Assembly (NCBI GenBank): GCA_019400425.1
Contig: JAFREE010000056.1
Coordinates: 62,001 to 126,000, forward strand
Direction: 5' to 3'
DNA from: Hymenochaete sp. R1
Taxonomy: Eukaryota > Basidiomycota > Agaricomycetes > Hymenochaetales > Hymenochaetaceae
DNA length: 64,000 bases
Position numbers and translations under genes: made by a program. Below, piece after piece: positions 46,194 through 60,230 of this stretch. The stretch's first letter is position 1, and each line of letters begins with the position of its first letter. The notes beneath the pieces were generated by a model, which was not told the DNA's origin, searched no databases, and saw only the letters and a list, made by a program, of their open reading frames with translations.

Positions 46194-48036
46194 ATGAACT
46201 CGCTTTCTTACATCTCTCGCCAGTTCGACGTCCTTGCTTCTACTACAACTCCCCCAAGAACTCCTCCCTCGACCCCTACAGGTGAGAATGGTCCAGAGCA
46301 CTCTGCCAGCAGCGCGCGCAATGCGGCACCGCCGTTGAAACGTATTCGCACATGGGCTTCCGCACGCTCGTTCTTCTTTCCCTTGCTCGATCAGTCCTCG
46401 AATAAACAGTATGAGCCGTTCATTCGCCAGCGGAAACGCTCCGGGTCGATACCTCATAGCTCGCGTTTTCGTGCTTCGCAGACAGGAGCTTCCTCGTCGT
46501 TTGCGGCGTCGGCGTCTCATCAAAGCGCGCAGCAACCGTCCTCGTCACCTGAAGCTCGGCCAAGGGAGACGGTCGTCACGTCAAATGTCGAGCAGTCCGT
46601 TCCTTTCACTCAGGGCCCCGACTCTGAAAAGCCGACGTCGAGATGGTCGAGACAGGTGCTGTTCATTCGAATATTGCTTCTATTCGCACGTTGGTGCTCC
46701 GCTGTTTGGTGTGGGCTGACGCGGCCACTTGGACTTGGTTTTGGATTCGGGTTCGGTTCAGGTAATGGCAAGGGCAAGGAGCCAGAGCGGTTACGGACGA
46801 GTGAAGGACTGGTTTCTATTGGCGAGAGCAATGACAACGAAAAGCTGCAAGTTCAGGCTGAAACTCAAGCCCGGCGTAGGTCACAACCGCCGTCCCCGAG
46901 GGCATCCTACGTGCGGCAGCAGGCTTCCTCATTAATGAGACTCGCGCTTCAGCCTCAAATCAAGCCCTCCACCCCTTCTCCTCTAGGTCTTTCATCTCTC
47001 ACTGGCCGCCATCAGACACCACGAGTGAACCTCGTACCAGCTGTTGATACCTCTGAGAGCGACTCCGAGAACGTAAATGATAATGTGTCAGATTCTTCCT
47101 CGAGCCTCACACCACGGCCCTCCCCAACTTCCACGCTTTCGCCGCCTTTTCAAACACCGGAGAACAGGAGACCAGCTCCGCCGCCACCTCATTCCCAGAC
47201 GCGTTCTGCCTCCGGTGCCAGTATGAAAACCACACCCCTCCATCGTCGGAAAACCCTCGTCCTCGATCTGGACGAGACGCTCATTCATTCGACCACGCGT
47301 CCGCTCTTTTCGAACGGAAGCGCTGGCAGCTTCCTCAATCTAGGTAACTTGATCGCTTTCGGGAGGAACCGGAAGGCAGGGCATATGGTGGAGGTTGTAA
47401 TGGGTGGGAGGAGTACGCTGTACCACGTTTATAAGCGCCCATTCGTGGACTACTTCCTAAGGAAGGTCGGTGTTGCTCTTTGGTTGTACTCATACTTGGT
47501 TCCTGACGATGCGCATAAAATGATGTAATTTTTATTGAAATTGCAGGTCTCGAGTTGGTATACGCTGGTCATTTATACTGCCTCTATGCGCGAGTACGCG
47601 GATCCTGTTATTGACTGGTTAGACGCAGGACGGGGCATGTTTGGTATTCGTTTCTTCCGCGAGGTGAGATCCGATTTCGTACACGCTGCGCGTTGTCTGG
47701 GATATTGACTTGCAATATTCACAATAGCATTGTACACAACTACCCAATGGCTCGTACTCGAAGGACTTGGCCATTTTAAATGAGGACCTGGCTCGCATAT
47801 GTTTGGTGGACAACTCGCCCGTGAGTTACAGTATTAACAAAGGTTTGTCTTTCAACGCCTTCATACTGCAGACAGATCTTCTCACCAAGTTGAATACAAA
47901 TATAGCAAACGGAATCCCAATAGAAGGGTGGACCCATGACCCTTTCGATGAGGCCCTCCTTGATCTCCTCCCGGTTCTGGACTCCTTACGGTTCACGAAT
48001 GATGTGCGGAACATCCTCGGCCTACGTGGGTTCTGA
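46194..48036 (+). CDS. NEM1: Nem1-like phosphatase (CTD/Dullard family)
   Basis: Catalytic subunit of the nuclear envelope/ER Nem1-Spo7 complex, which dephosphorylates the lipin Pah1 and so controls triacylglycerol versus phospholipid synthesis. Exons 46194-47465, 47547-47663, 47728-47842 and 47906-48036 sum to 1635 nt (544 residues). The N-terminal 350 residues are Ser/Pro/Arg-rich with a hydrophobic stretch (VLFIRILLLFARWCSAVWCG, then Gly/Phe-rich) that can anchor it in the membrane. The HAD-type domain begins RRKTLVLDLDETLIHST (DLDET nucleophile near residue 357), followed by YHVYKRPFVDYFLRK, SSWYTLVIYTASMREYADPV, LDAGRGMFGIRFFREHCTQL, ICLVDNSPVSYSINKANGIP and WTHDPFDEALLDLLPVLDSL. Intact. 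Confidence 0.95.
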
Positions 48037-48808
48037 TTGAAGGAGGACTTATCGTGTGTCTGCTTCAATAATCTCTCTGGGTTTACATTTCCGCTATGCT
48101 TTATTCATCCTGTTCCTCCATTCCCTGTGCGGCCTTTCTCCTTTTCAACCCGTTCCAAGTTCACCAAGGCCACCAGTCATCTTATTCTTCTCTCTCTCGG
48201 GCCCCACATATATCAAGTCAATATCAATATTGTGTACCATAAATATGACACCCAACCAACGCACCAATACCGCTTTCACAAATGCAAGAACCAAGTCTCA
48301 ATTTATGGGTAAACTACAATATTTGCATATCCCTAGGGGTTTCACGTTGCTCTTTTCTTGCTCTGTAACATGATTTCTTTCTTTCTATCTTGTCGCGGTT
48401 CTTCGATGTTCCTTTTCTTAAACTATCGTCAAGCTTTACTTATTGAACTAACATTTGCACCCAACCGCGTTATTTCGGAACTGCGGTTGGATATTGAAAT
48501 CAATATTTTCTCCGTCGGGGATGTCTTGTGGTAACGTCCTTAAGATACCGGAGCTCGAGGATGAACCAGTCCTTAGATGTCTTAAAACGCTTGAGTTCCC
48601 CACCTAATTAAAAAATACAACGCAATTGAGGATTAGGAAGACTATTGGAACACAAAAAGTAGGAAATACGAGGGAAAGAGGAATGGAAATAGCTTGCGGA
48701 GGGATCGATCGGAGGATGGTATGAGTAGAGACAGAAAGAGTCGTGATACAAAGGCAGTGAAGACGAATAAGCCGGATGAGAACAAAGAATGAGTTAACGC
48801 TTGTTCAA
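48037..48808. other. Convergent 3' region, NEM1 and SNF7
   Basis: About 770 bp of A/T-richer sequence holding both 3' untranslated regions. No gene seen; short frames lack coding character. Confidence 0.55.
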
Positions 48809-49907
48809 CTACATCGCAAGGGAGGCTTGCAGCTCCTTGAGTTGTGCATCCTCGTCGTCTTCCTCCAGAGTGGTTGATTGCTGCTGCACGGCTGCATACA
48901 CAACGAATAAAGGTAACACACACAAAGGTGGCCATAATCAGTAACCCATGCACAAAGATAGAAGTCAGCGAAACGAAAAACACGACTCACGACTTTCTCT
49001 GACCACGTTCGGTAACGATGTCGTCGGCACACGGTCCGCACCTGCCAGTCTCTCGTTGAGTTCGTCCTGCTCGAGCTCCTGCAGCTCCGCCTTGAGCTCG
49101 TCCTGACGTTCCATCCAGTCGAGTTGTTAGAATGTGTGATAAAGGTGGGAGGGTCAGTAAGAAGACGCACCTCGTCCATGTCTATGCCTGCGTTCATGGG
49201 GTTCGAGATCGCATCCGAGATCTCGTTCGCTATCTCACGCTGTTCGTTGATGGAAGCCATCGTTGCGTCGACCTTATCCGGTGTTCTGTATGATTCAGCG
49301 AGTAATGAAAAGAATGTCAGCGAACCAATTGCATCGGTGATATAGCATAGGAAAGAATGAAGTAAGCCACAAGAAGTCGACACAGCGAGGTGTATAGAAA
49401 GGTGAGGGAGATGAAAGAGTACGCACAGATTGCCATGTATGGTCTTGAGTGCCTCCGAGCCCTTCTTCATCGCCTCCATCGTCTCCTGGTTGAAGTTCGC
49501 CGACTCAAGCGTATTGACCTGCGATTCAAGCTGCATTCGTGTCCCTTGCAGCCGTTCCACTTCTAACTCTAGTAGTTTCTTCCGCCTTAGTGCAGAAGTG
49601 GCGGCTGTCGTATCAGGTTCACGGGCACGCGGCAGCGTAGGAATTCGACGGATATGCAGATTGGTTGACATTTGTACCATGCTTTAGTATATCTCCTTTA
49701 TCAAAGGAGGAACGATCGAGTCTGACCTTTCTTATTTGTTACTGCGTTCGCCTTCGCCTTCCTGTGTTCATCGTCCATTTTCTTCTGGAAGTACTCCTCC
49801 TTCTTCTCTAGCATCTGAAGCTGCTGGCGCAGCGTGACGATAGCTTCGCGGGTCGACTGTTTGGGGTCTTTTCGACCCCCGAAGTAGCCCATAATTCCAG
49901 ACATCAT
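48809..49907 (-). CDS. SNF7: ESCRT-III subunit Snf7/Vps32 (CHMP4)
   Basis: Main filament-forming subunit of ESCRT-III, which acts at endosomes in multivesicular-body formation. Start ATG at 49907, with a second Met directly after it (MMSGIMGYFGGRKDPK); the second may be the true start by family resemblance. Helix 1: STREAIVTLRQQLQMLEKKE. Then EYFQKKMDDEHRKAKANAV, NKKAATSALRRKKLLELEVE, MQLESQVNTLESANFNQETM and MKKGSEALKTIHGNL. Next TPDKVDATMASINEQREIAN and ISDAISNPMNAGIDMDE, then the acidic C-terminal part DELKAELQELEQDELNERLA and AQLKELQASLAM, the probable Vps4/Bro1-binding end. Five exons, joins checked by phase. About 225 residues, the normal family size. Confidence 0.94.
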
Positions 49908-50179
49908 TCTATCAAGTCGATGGAAAGGTGAGTGTAGTGGTGTATGAAGAGAGCAGAATATGGATCGCTGTCAAGTCGCGCAATGCGCCTTCTGGCGCTG
50001 CGTATCTGCGTCAGATCATTCAGGATCATGTGACTTAATGACGATTAGTCATACAGAATGACTCATGAGTTCAGATGCTTTCAGACTTTGCCTATGTAAG
50101 GTCTGGAGATTCGAACTTGGATTAACCTTACGAAGGTAGATGTACAGAATAGTGCTGAGGAAGAAAATAAGATCCGAAT

Positions 50180-51190
50180 CAGAAGTACTTGACAGACATT
50201 TTCCAACCCTTTTTGAGATTGAAACCATCTACCGCCTCCTTCGCGATAGTGGCGAGATCTATAGACTCGAAAAAGACCTGTGCCATTTTTGAAGGTTGGC
50301 CTGCTGCATTGGGTGCCGGTGAAGGTGAAGTTTGTGCTGATAGGAAACCCTGATATCTGGAAGCCGTTGATGCAATATATCACACGAAAAAGGTAGGGGA
50401 CGTACTGTGCGAAGAGCACACTCAGCACGTTGTTGTCGACTTCCGTTGGTAAATTCGTACCTGAGTGACATTAGTATCAAGTAGAAGAATGAATAAAATA
50501 GCAACACACATAACAATCGCGAAGATGGTTGTGCTTGTACAACGGGGATAGCTGGGAATTCAATGCAGAGTAGAGTGAATTAGGAGTTATATAGCGCCCA
50601 TAAAGGTGCGCACCCATATCTTTATTGCTCTTATGAAGCTCCGTATCGTCGTCATCTTCGAGCTCCATCTCGTCGTCGTCGTCGTCTGCGTCCGATTTTT
50701 CTCGTTTCACAGACCGCGAACCCTCCGCAGTCGCTTCGTCGTCCTCTCTACTTCGTTTTTCTAGACCAGCAGCATTTGATGATGACGTTCCGTTTTGTAG
50801 CCTTGCTCTGGCAACTGATGGATTGGGTGGGATGAAGTCCGGATCTTCATATCTGCATAGAGCATGCGATTTTGCTTTGGCGTACGTGATTCGCTAAGAG
50901 ATGCTGCCTGATCAATGCATTCGGGCTAAATGCGCGCCAGTTCTACTCACTAAAGGTTTGTCATAGAAAACCATGCCTTCACACGCACGCATGGCCGTTG
51001 TAGCCTCTGCGAGATCTGCGAATGAGAGGAAGGCTTGACCTTTCATTCTGGCGCCCTTCTCAGCGCGTATGTCGATGAGTCTGCCATAAGTTGTGAAGAG
51101 GGAATGTAGTTGAAGTTTGAGCTCTTCCTTGTTTATTTTGTCGTTGAGATTATTGATGTACAGGGTAGGGCTGGGAGCAATGGCAGCCAT
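50180..51190 (-). CDS. U1A/U2B''-type spliceosomal protein, two RRMs
   Basis: snRNP protein of the SNF/U1A/U2B'' family that binds snRNA stem-loops. Start ATG at 51190 (MAAIAPSPTLYINNLNDKIN); an in-frame ATG at 51271 would add 27 residues and is less likely. RRM1: TLYINNLNDKINKEELKLQL (RNP2), ARMKGQAFLSFADLAEATTA (RNP1) and YDKPLRITYAKAKSHAL. The linker is acidic (DADDDDDEMELEDDDD). RRM2 is assembled from short exons: SRLLCTNLPTEVDNNVLSVL, FAQYQGFLS, KMAQVFFESIDLATIAKEAV and FNLKKGWKMSVKYF, then TGA at 50180. It cannot be assigned to U1 or U2 from sequence alone; many fungi have one protein for both. Confidence 0.9.
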
Positions 51191-51670
51191 GGTGGAACAG
51201 TTCAGCAAGTAGGACCTAGGTTTAGCTTGAGCCAAAGGCAAAGGGTGCGTGGGAATCGGAATAAAATTCATTTATTTTTCGCCAAGCTCTCAACTTTTAG
51301 CTCTAGATAGATCTGGTCAGTTGGCTACTGCTTGTTTTGTCGTGTCCAGTGGCGAGCTAGAGGTTGCTTCAATTTTGCTCCCCATTCTCACTCTTTTGAT
51401 CTCTGTCTTTCACCACCTCGAACGTGCGTTTACTCTTTCGTTTTCTTCCAACTTCTAGCTGATTTTTTTTCTGGGGTAGAAAGACACGTTGTACGACCTC
51501 AATTCAAATCTTTTAGCACGCGTTCAGCTGCACAACGGATCGTGTATGGTCTGACCACCGTTTTCTTCCTCGCCCCTCATCTCGCTCACTCTCGCCACAT
51601 TCGCGTTTCCAGCTTACTTGGCCATTTACGTCGAATAGTAGACACTGGAAACTAACCAATTTCACTTGTA
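51191..51670. promoter_or_regulatory. Divergent promoter, U1A-like / ceramide synthase
   Basis: 480 bp between two divergent starts. No other gene seen. The plus-strand frames crossing it have no domain and end before 51660. Confidence 0.5.
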
Positions 51671-53105
51671 ATGAACGTCGAAAACGCGCCAGAATGGCTA
51701 CCTAGATACCTCGTCCCATTCTTCACCCTCTCATACCCCGTCGAAACCCCTGCAGAGCCGGACGCCTTCCCAGACGCTCATTTCTATGTCCCAGGCCTTC
51801 TCGATGGCTGCTTCGTTGTCACTTGCATTGCCGTTATGGCAATCCTGCGCGATTTCTTTCGCGTCTTCGTCATGGAGCCCTTCGCGTATTGGTACCTGAC
51901 ACGAAACCAGCCTTACGAGCGGCTGCCAAAGTCTAATGGGACGGCCAACGGGCACCACGCAGCATCCAATGGCAATGGCAATGGTCATGCTCTAGGAGAA
52001 AAGAGTGCTTTGTTACGTACGCGAAGGAAAAACGAGAAAGCAATACGCAGGAGCGTCTTGCGCTTCGCCGAACAGAGCTGGTCGCTTATTTATTACTCAG
52101 TGCAGTGGGGCTATGGCTTGGTGAGTATAGCATAACACTCACCAACATGTTGTCAACGCTAACGAATAATCATAAAGTATGTTCACTTCAACCTCCCCAC
52201 CGCTCCTTTTGATCCTTCCCAAGTCTGGGTGAACTACCCCCATCTCCCACTTGCAGGACCACTCAAATTTTACTACTTGACGCAAACGGCTTTCTATATG
52301 CATCAGGTCCTCATCCTCAATGCGGAAGCTAGGCGGAAAGATCATTGGCAGATGATGGCTCACCATGTTATTACGATCGCGCTCATGGTCTTGTCATATT
52401 TCTACAATTTTACCCGCGTTGGCGTCCTGATCATGGTACTCATGGATACTTCCGACGTTTTCTTCCCGGTGCGCAATATCAGTACATTAGTATGCCAAAA
52501 GAGAAGCGGTGCTGACCTACTCTCTCCATCTTTTCCTTTTTTAAATGTACAGCTGGCAAAAATGCTCCGCTATCTCTCTCTCCTTAAGCTCTGCGATTGC
52601 GCTTTCGTCCTCTTCATGTTCTCATGGCTTTTTACGCGCCACATTTTGTTCGTCCTCGTGATCGTTTCTGCGTACTTGGACTCGTACAGGCACATGCCCT
52701 TCGACTGGGACCCCGCTCGCAACTACTACTTCACCAAAGAAGTATATGTTGCGTTCATTGCGATGCTTATTGCTTTACAGGTAAGGAGATTCGTCCGTCC
52801 GTATCCCAATGAGAATCCTCCTCGGGAGGTGCCACGACGAAAACTGATGCTACTTTTTTGTTTTGAATTAGAGCATTCAGGTTGTCTGGTTTGGCATGAT
52901 CTGCCGCGTGGCTTACCGAGTTGTCACCGGCCAGGGGGCAGAGGACACGAGGAGCGATGATGAAGAGTAAGTCGATACGTTTCTCGATCCTTGTGAGCTG
53001 CTGCTTACCAAACCATTGTTTTGCAGTGAAGCGGATCAAGAAGTAGAGGACATGGATACCACTCCTTCGATACCCAAAGGCTCCCAGCTCAAAAAACGGC
53101 GATAG
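51671..53105 (+). CDS. LAG1: Ceramide synthase (TLC domain, Lag1/Lac1)
   Basis: ER multi-pass enzyme that N-acylates sphingoid bases with fatty acyl-CoA to make (dihydro)ceramide. Starts MNVENAPEWLPRYLVPF, then a first helix (LLDGCFVVTCIAVMAILRDF), an Asn/Gly-rich loop and RRKNEKAIRRSVLRFAEQSW at the TLC border. The Lag1 motif is clear: KDHWQMMAHHVITIALMVLS with the catalytic His pair, then YFYNFTRVGVLIMVLMDTSD and VFFPLAKMLRYLSLLKLCD. Further helices: FVLFMFSWLFTRHILFVLVI, YVAFIAMLIALQ and VWFGMICRVAYRVVTGQGAE. The tail is acidic and ends in KKRR, close to a dibasic ER retention signal. Five or six exons with in-phase joins; stop at 53105. No defect seen. Confidence 0.95.
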
Positions 53106-53630
53106 ACCTTTTCTTCCACGATTCCTTTTTCTGAACCTCTTTAAGCATATCACCCATTTTTTTTCATCTTACCGGACCCTTCCTCTTTTGCTTGCTGACC
53201 GTACTTTTGTCTGACACACTTGGCGGTGCCAAAAGTTTTGTCAATCTGACCTGCACTCCTTCACTTCATTCCACTCGTTCGGCCTCCATTGTGTTACCCG
53301 CGCTGACAGACTTTTCCTGCTTCCTGCTCCTTCTCGCAGAGCAAAAGTTCTTACTGTAGACGTTAAATTTGCTTAAAACGCGTATATTGGTTGAAAAGGA
53401 GAGCTTTGGGAATCTGAATTTTCTGGTGGAAAAAATGGAACAATACAAATTCGGCAATGATCCAGGACAGCAAAACAAAAATCCATCAGAAGAAAGGATC
53501 GGACGTATGAATAGCATAGATATCACGGAGATTTGGTTTTCAGAGATTGAGACCTTGGGATCCTGATGAGACGGAATAGCAAATGGCCTTCCAAGCTTCG
53601 TCGTCGGCGCATATCACAACAGTGCGCGAT
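53106..53630. other. Convergent 3' region, ceramide synthase and glucoamylase
   Basis: About 525 bp. Short frames on both strands (53266-53566) overlap and are not coding-like. No gene called. Confidence 0.55.
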
Positions 53631-55930
<2,300 letters not shown>

Positions 55931-57071
55931 GGCGAGGACAGAAAGCTGAGTGAGGGAAAGACGCCTTTGGGGACGCTGGTTCAGAGACTCTTGTAAACCC
56001 CGGTCATATTTATAGTCGTCCGGTTGGCCTAGATGATGAACAAGTTCAGAGGTGTCTTGTGACTCTGTTGTTGAATGTTGCAAGTGTCTTGGATTACCTT
56101 CTTGGATGCGCTGGCGAAGAGCGGGACCGAGAGCAGACATTCCATCAGCATCAGGATGACAATATTTGCGAGAAGTCGACGAAGGCACTAAGCCCACATG
56201 CTTGAAATTCGAAAATAAAATAGACAACGTCGATCGTGCAAATCACATGTAATCGACAGGCGCGCCCTCAGTAGTCTTTAAAAACCCCATTCGTCTTTTT
56301 TGCTGGTTTCCTCTCGTCTTCATCTGAACTTGGTCCTTTCCATCGGCGATGCTGCTCTGATATGTCCCAAACATTTCGTTAGTCCGAGCGCCGAACCAAA
56401 CACGCACGATCGTCGGACGCGACACGCTTTCTATTTATCGCCAGACGGTGCCTTGTCTTCACCTTCTTGCGCCACTTCCTCTGTAAAACTAGTAATTCTT
56501 CGTCGTAAAAATCATGCTCTACTACCTCTGGCGAACCTATTGCGTATCCATGCTCTTCCTGATCACTTGCTTCATTGTCGCTAGAGTAGAGTATCCCGAG
56601 TCGGAGTGTTCACGAGTTCGGATGCGGATTCTAACATCAAATATCTTTAGTCTTTGGCGTACCAACCACCCACCTCAACCCCCTTCTGTAGTTCTGCTTT
56701 TAGCGAGCTCTGAGCATGGCGGCAAAGTAGCGACTCAGGGGGCGATTATACTGACGCATACTCCTGTAGTAGATATATTCCCTTCGTTTGGCATCGCTGT
56801 CCGTAGTTTCTCTCACTGGGGCCATCTACTCAATTACCAAAAAATGGTAGAATACGACGAGTTCTCCGGCATTGTCGTTGGTAGATAGTATTGAGGCGTC
56901 TAAGACTCCCATGGTACTAATCACGTCTATTTTTCGGTGTTCCCATGTATATGTACGTTCCGGTCAGCGCTCATGTCGCAAGATGAAGAGTGGCGTAAAG
57001 TATCTGAAGGTATCTAGGTCTTTCATGGTTGCCTTTGAGGTAACTTGTCTTTATAGTTGCTCGTCAACTAG
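55931..57071. other. Glucoamylase upstream region
   Basis: Left part continues the glucoamylase frame on the minus strand without stops to about 56227 (see finding). The rest is promoter-like; the plus-strand frame 56514-56888 has no recognisable domain. No gene is called. Confidence 0.45.
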
Positions 57072-57595
57072 TCATCGACCTTACTGAACGTCTTACCTCT
57101 GTGGCACGTAGCCTTTACTCAAAGAGAGGGCTTGCCCAATCACTCTATTTTCCGCCTTCACGATAAAGATGCGTCGAGGGAGGGGTTACACCGTCAAAGT
57201 ATGTACCAAACTGGTCTTCTAATACCAAGCTAACGTTATTGAATTTTTTGCTCAGCTTCGGAAGGCCCAGATGCGGTCCCCGATGCGGGAGTTAAGGATA
57301 TGACTCTTCAATACTGCTCACAAGGGCTTCGAAAACCCCGCGACAACGCATTTGGAGACAACCTCGTGGGTAGGTCAAGAACTTTCTCGTGCATCTTTCT
57401 TCTTGAAGTTGACAGCATCTTCTCACCCTCGCCATCATGTGCTCTGTCGCCTTGTTTAAACATCAAGATGGCGATTGGCACCAGGTCACCGAGGATGTCG
57501 AGGTGTTCTGTGGCTCCCTGGACAGTACATATTGCGTTTTTATCCGCAATCGATTAGCACTAAGGCCCATTGGCGCATCCTTTAACCTTAAGTAG
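57072..57595 (+). CDS. Unknown gene fragment, copy A of a duplicated exon pair
   Basis: Three joined exons are plausible: 57072-57198 (LPLWHVAFTQREGLPNHSIF, then RLHDKDASREGLHRQ), 57256-57365 (TSEGPDAVPDAGVKDMTLQY, then CSQGLRKPRDNAFGDNL) and 57416-57595 (ALFKHQDGDWHQVTEDVEVF, stop TAG). The splice sites (gtatgt..ctcag; gtgggt..gacag) keep phase. Copy B at 57628-57881 matches the first two exons, including intron position and phase, which supports them as real (or once real) coding sequence. The 5' end is unclear: an upstream exon around 56980-57009 may belong, but no good ATG was fixed. Family not recognised. Confidence 0.45.
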
Positions 57596-57627
57596 CATTT
57601 GGAAAGGAAGAAATGCATTAAAATGGC

Positions 57628-57881
57628 TCTATTTTTCGGTTTTATGATCAGAAAGCCTCGGAGAAAGAGCGTAAGATCGTCAAAGGTATGAGATGGTTTA
57701 TCATAGTTGACGTACTTGCATTTGAATAAGCGAAGCTGAGTTTTTTTCAGCATCGAAAGGTGCGGATAGAGACGCGGAATTTGGGGTTAAGGACTCCACC
57801 CTTTGGTATCGAGCACAAGGGCCCAAGAGGTTAAGAGAAAAAATTGAAGTGTGGGATGAGAAGGACGAGTGGGCTAGCTGA
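57628..57881 (+). pseudogene. Unknown gene fragment, copy B of the duplicated exon pair
   Basis: Exons 57628-57685 (SIFRFYDQKASEKERKIVK) and 57751-57881 (ASKGADRDAEFGVKDSTLWY, then RAQGPKRLREKIEVWDEKDE, stop) resemble copy A across both exons with a conserved phase-1 intron. In-frame TAA lies two codons before the matched part, so the copy lacks the upstream exon and looks truncated. Function unknown. Confidence 0.45.
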
Positions 57882-58433
57882 CGGCTCTGGGACCACATCC
57901 CCCCTTCTTCTCCTGGATTACCTACTTACCAAGAAGAATAGAGCCATCACTGAAGATACCCATCGTGTACCCGGGTATCCTTATAGTGAAGATCATTTCT
58001 CGGGGACCGCTTCGCCCAATGAAACTCCATGATAAACATCTTCTGAACTGGGTGATATTAGCAAGGTTATTCTTCAATGATATTTTCTTTTCTAATACGT
58101 CTAGCGGCTGTCCACTTCTTAATAATCTAGGACAACAACCCTTGACTTTGAATGCAATTCGATAATGTTTGCATTGGAGTCTATGAGGACATATTGGCAA
58201 CTGCACTACAATCCTAAAAGCTACTTCAACAATTCTCTTTACTCAATATATACGGGTGTTCATTCGTACATTGGACGCCCCACTATATCCGTGTTAATTC
58301 TGCAGACCTGATCAAGAAAACCGAGCAATGGACTGGAACTCCTTCTAGAGTTGCGACACGTTGGTGACAGGCCATGTGCTACAAAACATAATGAAGGTCA
58401 GTGATCAAAGCTATTCTCCAGGCTTTGCGCTTA
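57882..58433. other. Intergenic, 3' flank of ZWF1
   Basis: About 550 bp. A plus-strand frame crosses 57844-58032 but has no support. Nothing else seen. Confidence 0.5.
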
Positions 58434-60230
58434 CTATGATTGATCTGCCCTTCTGTAGTACTTGCCAATAAACGTATCCAGCTCCTTAGGTCCCCTCGAT
58501 CCGTACGGATACGGTAAAGGTTTCGGCGGAGGACCTTCTTTACCTTCGATCCAGTGCAAGATCGGTGTAAAGATCTCCCAAGCGTGGTCAAGCTCGTCGT
58601 CTCGCACAAAGTTGGAATGATCACCCTTAAGGGCGTCGAGGATGAGGGATTCATAAGCCTCAGGGATATGCGAGTCAGTGAAGCGCCGTTTGTAGGTGAG
58701 GTCCATCTCGATTGGAATCGTGCGTGTGTTCAGCCCGGGAGTCTTGGTATTGAGCTTGAGGTAGATGGACTCAGTGGGTTGTATGCGAATGACGAGTTCG
58801 TTGCGGGAGATGTTCTTGAAGATGCCGGCGGCGACGTCTTTGTATTGGATGCGGACTTCGACCTTCGCTTCGTTTAAAGCTGTAGAACAATTTTTTTGGT
58901 TTTCATTTATAGGTCAAATATACTGAGCGTGTGTTCCTACCTTTCCCGGCTTTCAGGATGAAAGGAACGCCCTCCCAGCGAGGGTTCTGAATCCGAAGGG
59001 TCGTAGCAGCGAACGTCGGACACACAGAGTTTTTGGGCACCGTATCGTCGTCAAGGTATCCGGGCTTACCGTTCGCGGCGACGTATTGGCCAAGTAGCGT
59101 ATCCTCCCGTTTGATTTTCTCGATTGACCGCAAGACTTTCACCTGATTGGGGACATATAAAATTGAAAATAATTACCACAAAAAACGTTATACTGTACCT
59201 TTTCGTCGCGAATGTCCTCGGCGGAGAATGACACAGGTCGTTCCATGGTCAAAATAGTCAAAACCTGCAGCAAATCTGCGCCGTAAGTCAGATATGGCAT
59301 ATGAATAAATCTACGACACAATAGCCTACGATTCTGAAGGATGTCCCTAATAATGCCGAACTCGTCGAAGTAACCACCCCGCCCTTCTGTTCCAAACGGC
59401 TCCTTGAACGTGATTTGCACATTGTCGATGGAGTGCTTGTCCCACCCACTCGAAAATGCGACATTTGCAAATCGCATAACAAGCATATTCTTAACCATCT
59501 CCTTTCCAAGATAATGGTCGATACGGAACGTCTCGTCCTCTGTCCAATTCTTTTTTAAAGCGCCGAGGAGCTCACGGCAGCTCTGTGTGTCCTTTCCGAA
59601 CGGCTTCTCTACGATGATACGGTTCACACCTTCCGACGAGTATACGTACTTGCGGAGATTCTCTGCGACGGGGATGAAGACGCTCGGTGGCAAGGCGAGG
59701 TAGAATACCCGGTTACGCTCCTTGGACAGATATTTACTCTCAATCTCCTCAATGTGCTTATTCAGCGCCTCAAACGCTGATCCTTCTTCGTACGATCCGG
59801 CAATGTATGTCGAGAACTTCTTGAATTCCTCGATCTTTGCAGTGACGTCCTCTTTGTTGTCTGGGTTCTTGATGTAGCTCGTCGCACGTTTATGGTACTC
59901 GGTGTCGTCCATTTTGGTACGTGCGTAGCCAACGATGTGCACATCCTTGGGAAGGTATCCCATCAAGTAGAGTCCAAAGAGGGCGGGGAAAGTCTAAGGC
60001 AGGGTCAATGAAGGTACTTTCCTCGTTGGCAAAGATGTTTCGTAGGTGTAAACTAAACTTACCTTCTTCTTTGCAAGGTCGCCAGATGCGCCAAGCACTA
60101 ATCAAAAGGATAGCATCAGTATCAACACGCATATATTCTGTCTCCTCAAAGAGCTCATCGTACCAATGATGACAGTATTATCCCTGAGCTCCTCATGGGA
60201 TGCGCTGAGCGAAGGAATCGTCCCGGGCAT
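58434..60230 (-). CDS. ZWF1: Glucose-6-phosphate 1-dehydrogenase
   Basis: Cytosolic first enzyme of the oxidative pentose phosphate pathway; makes NADPH and 6-phosphogluconolactone. Start ATG 60230 (MPGTIPSLSASHEELRDNTV). NADP-binding fold GASGDLAKKKTFPALFGLYL, then VHIVGYARTKM, RVFYLALPPSVFIPVAENLR, IIVEKPFGKDTQSCRELLGA and the substrate-site signature RIDHYLGKEMVKNMLVMRFA. Further DNVQITFKEPFGTEGRGGYF, DEFGIIRDILQNHLLQVLTI, FILKAGKALNEAKVEVRIQY and RRFTDSHIPEAYESLILDAL. The C-terminal end (GSRGPKELDTFIGKY, then RRADQS) is normal for the family. About six exons with short introns (for example near 58880, 59140 and 59290), about 515 residues. No defect seen. Confidence 0.96.
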
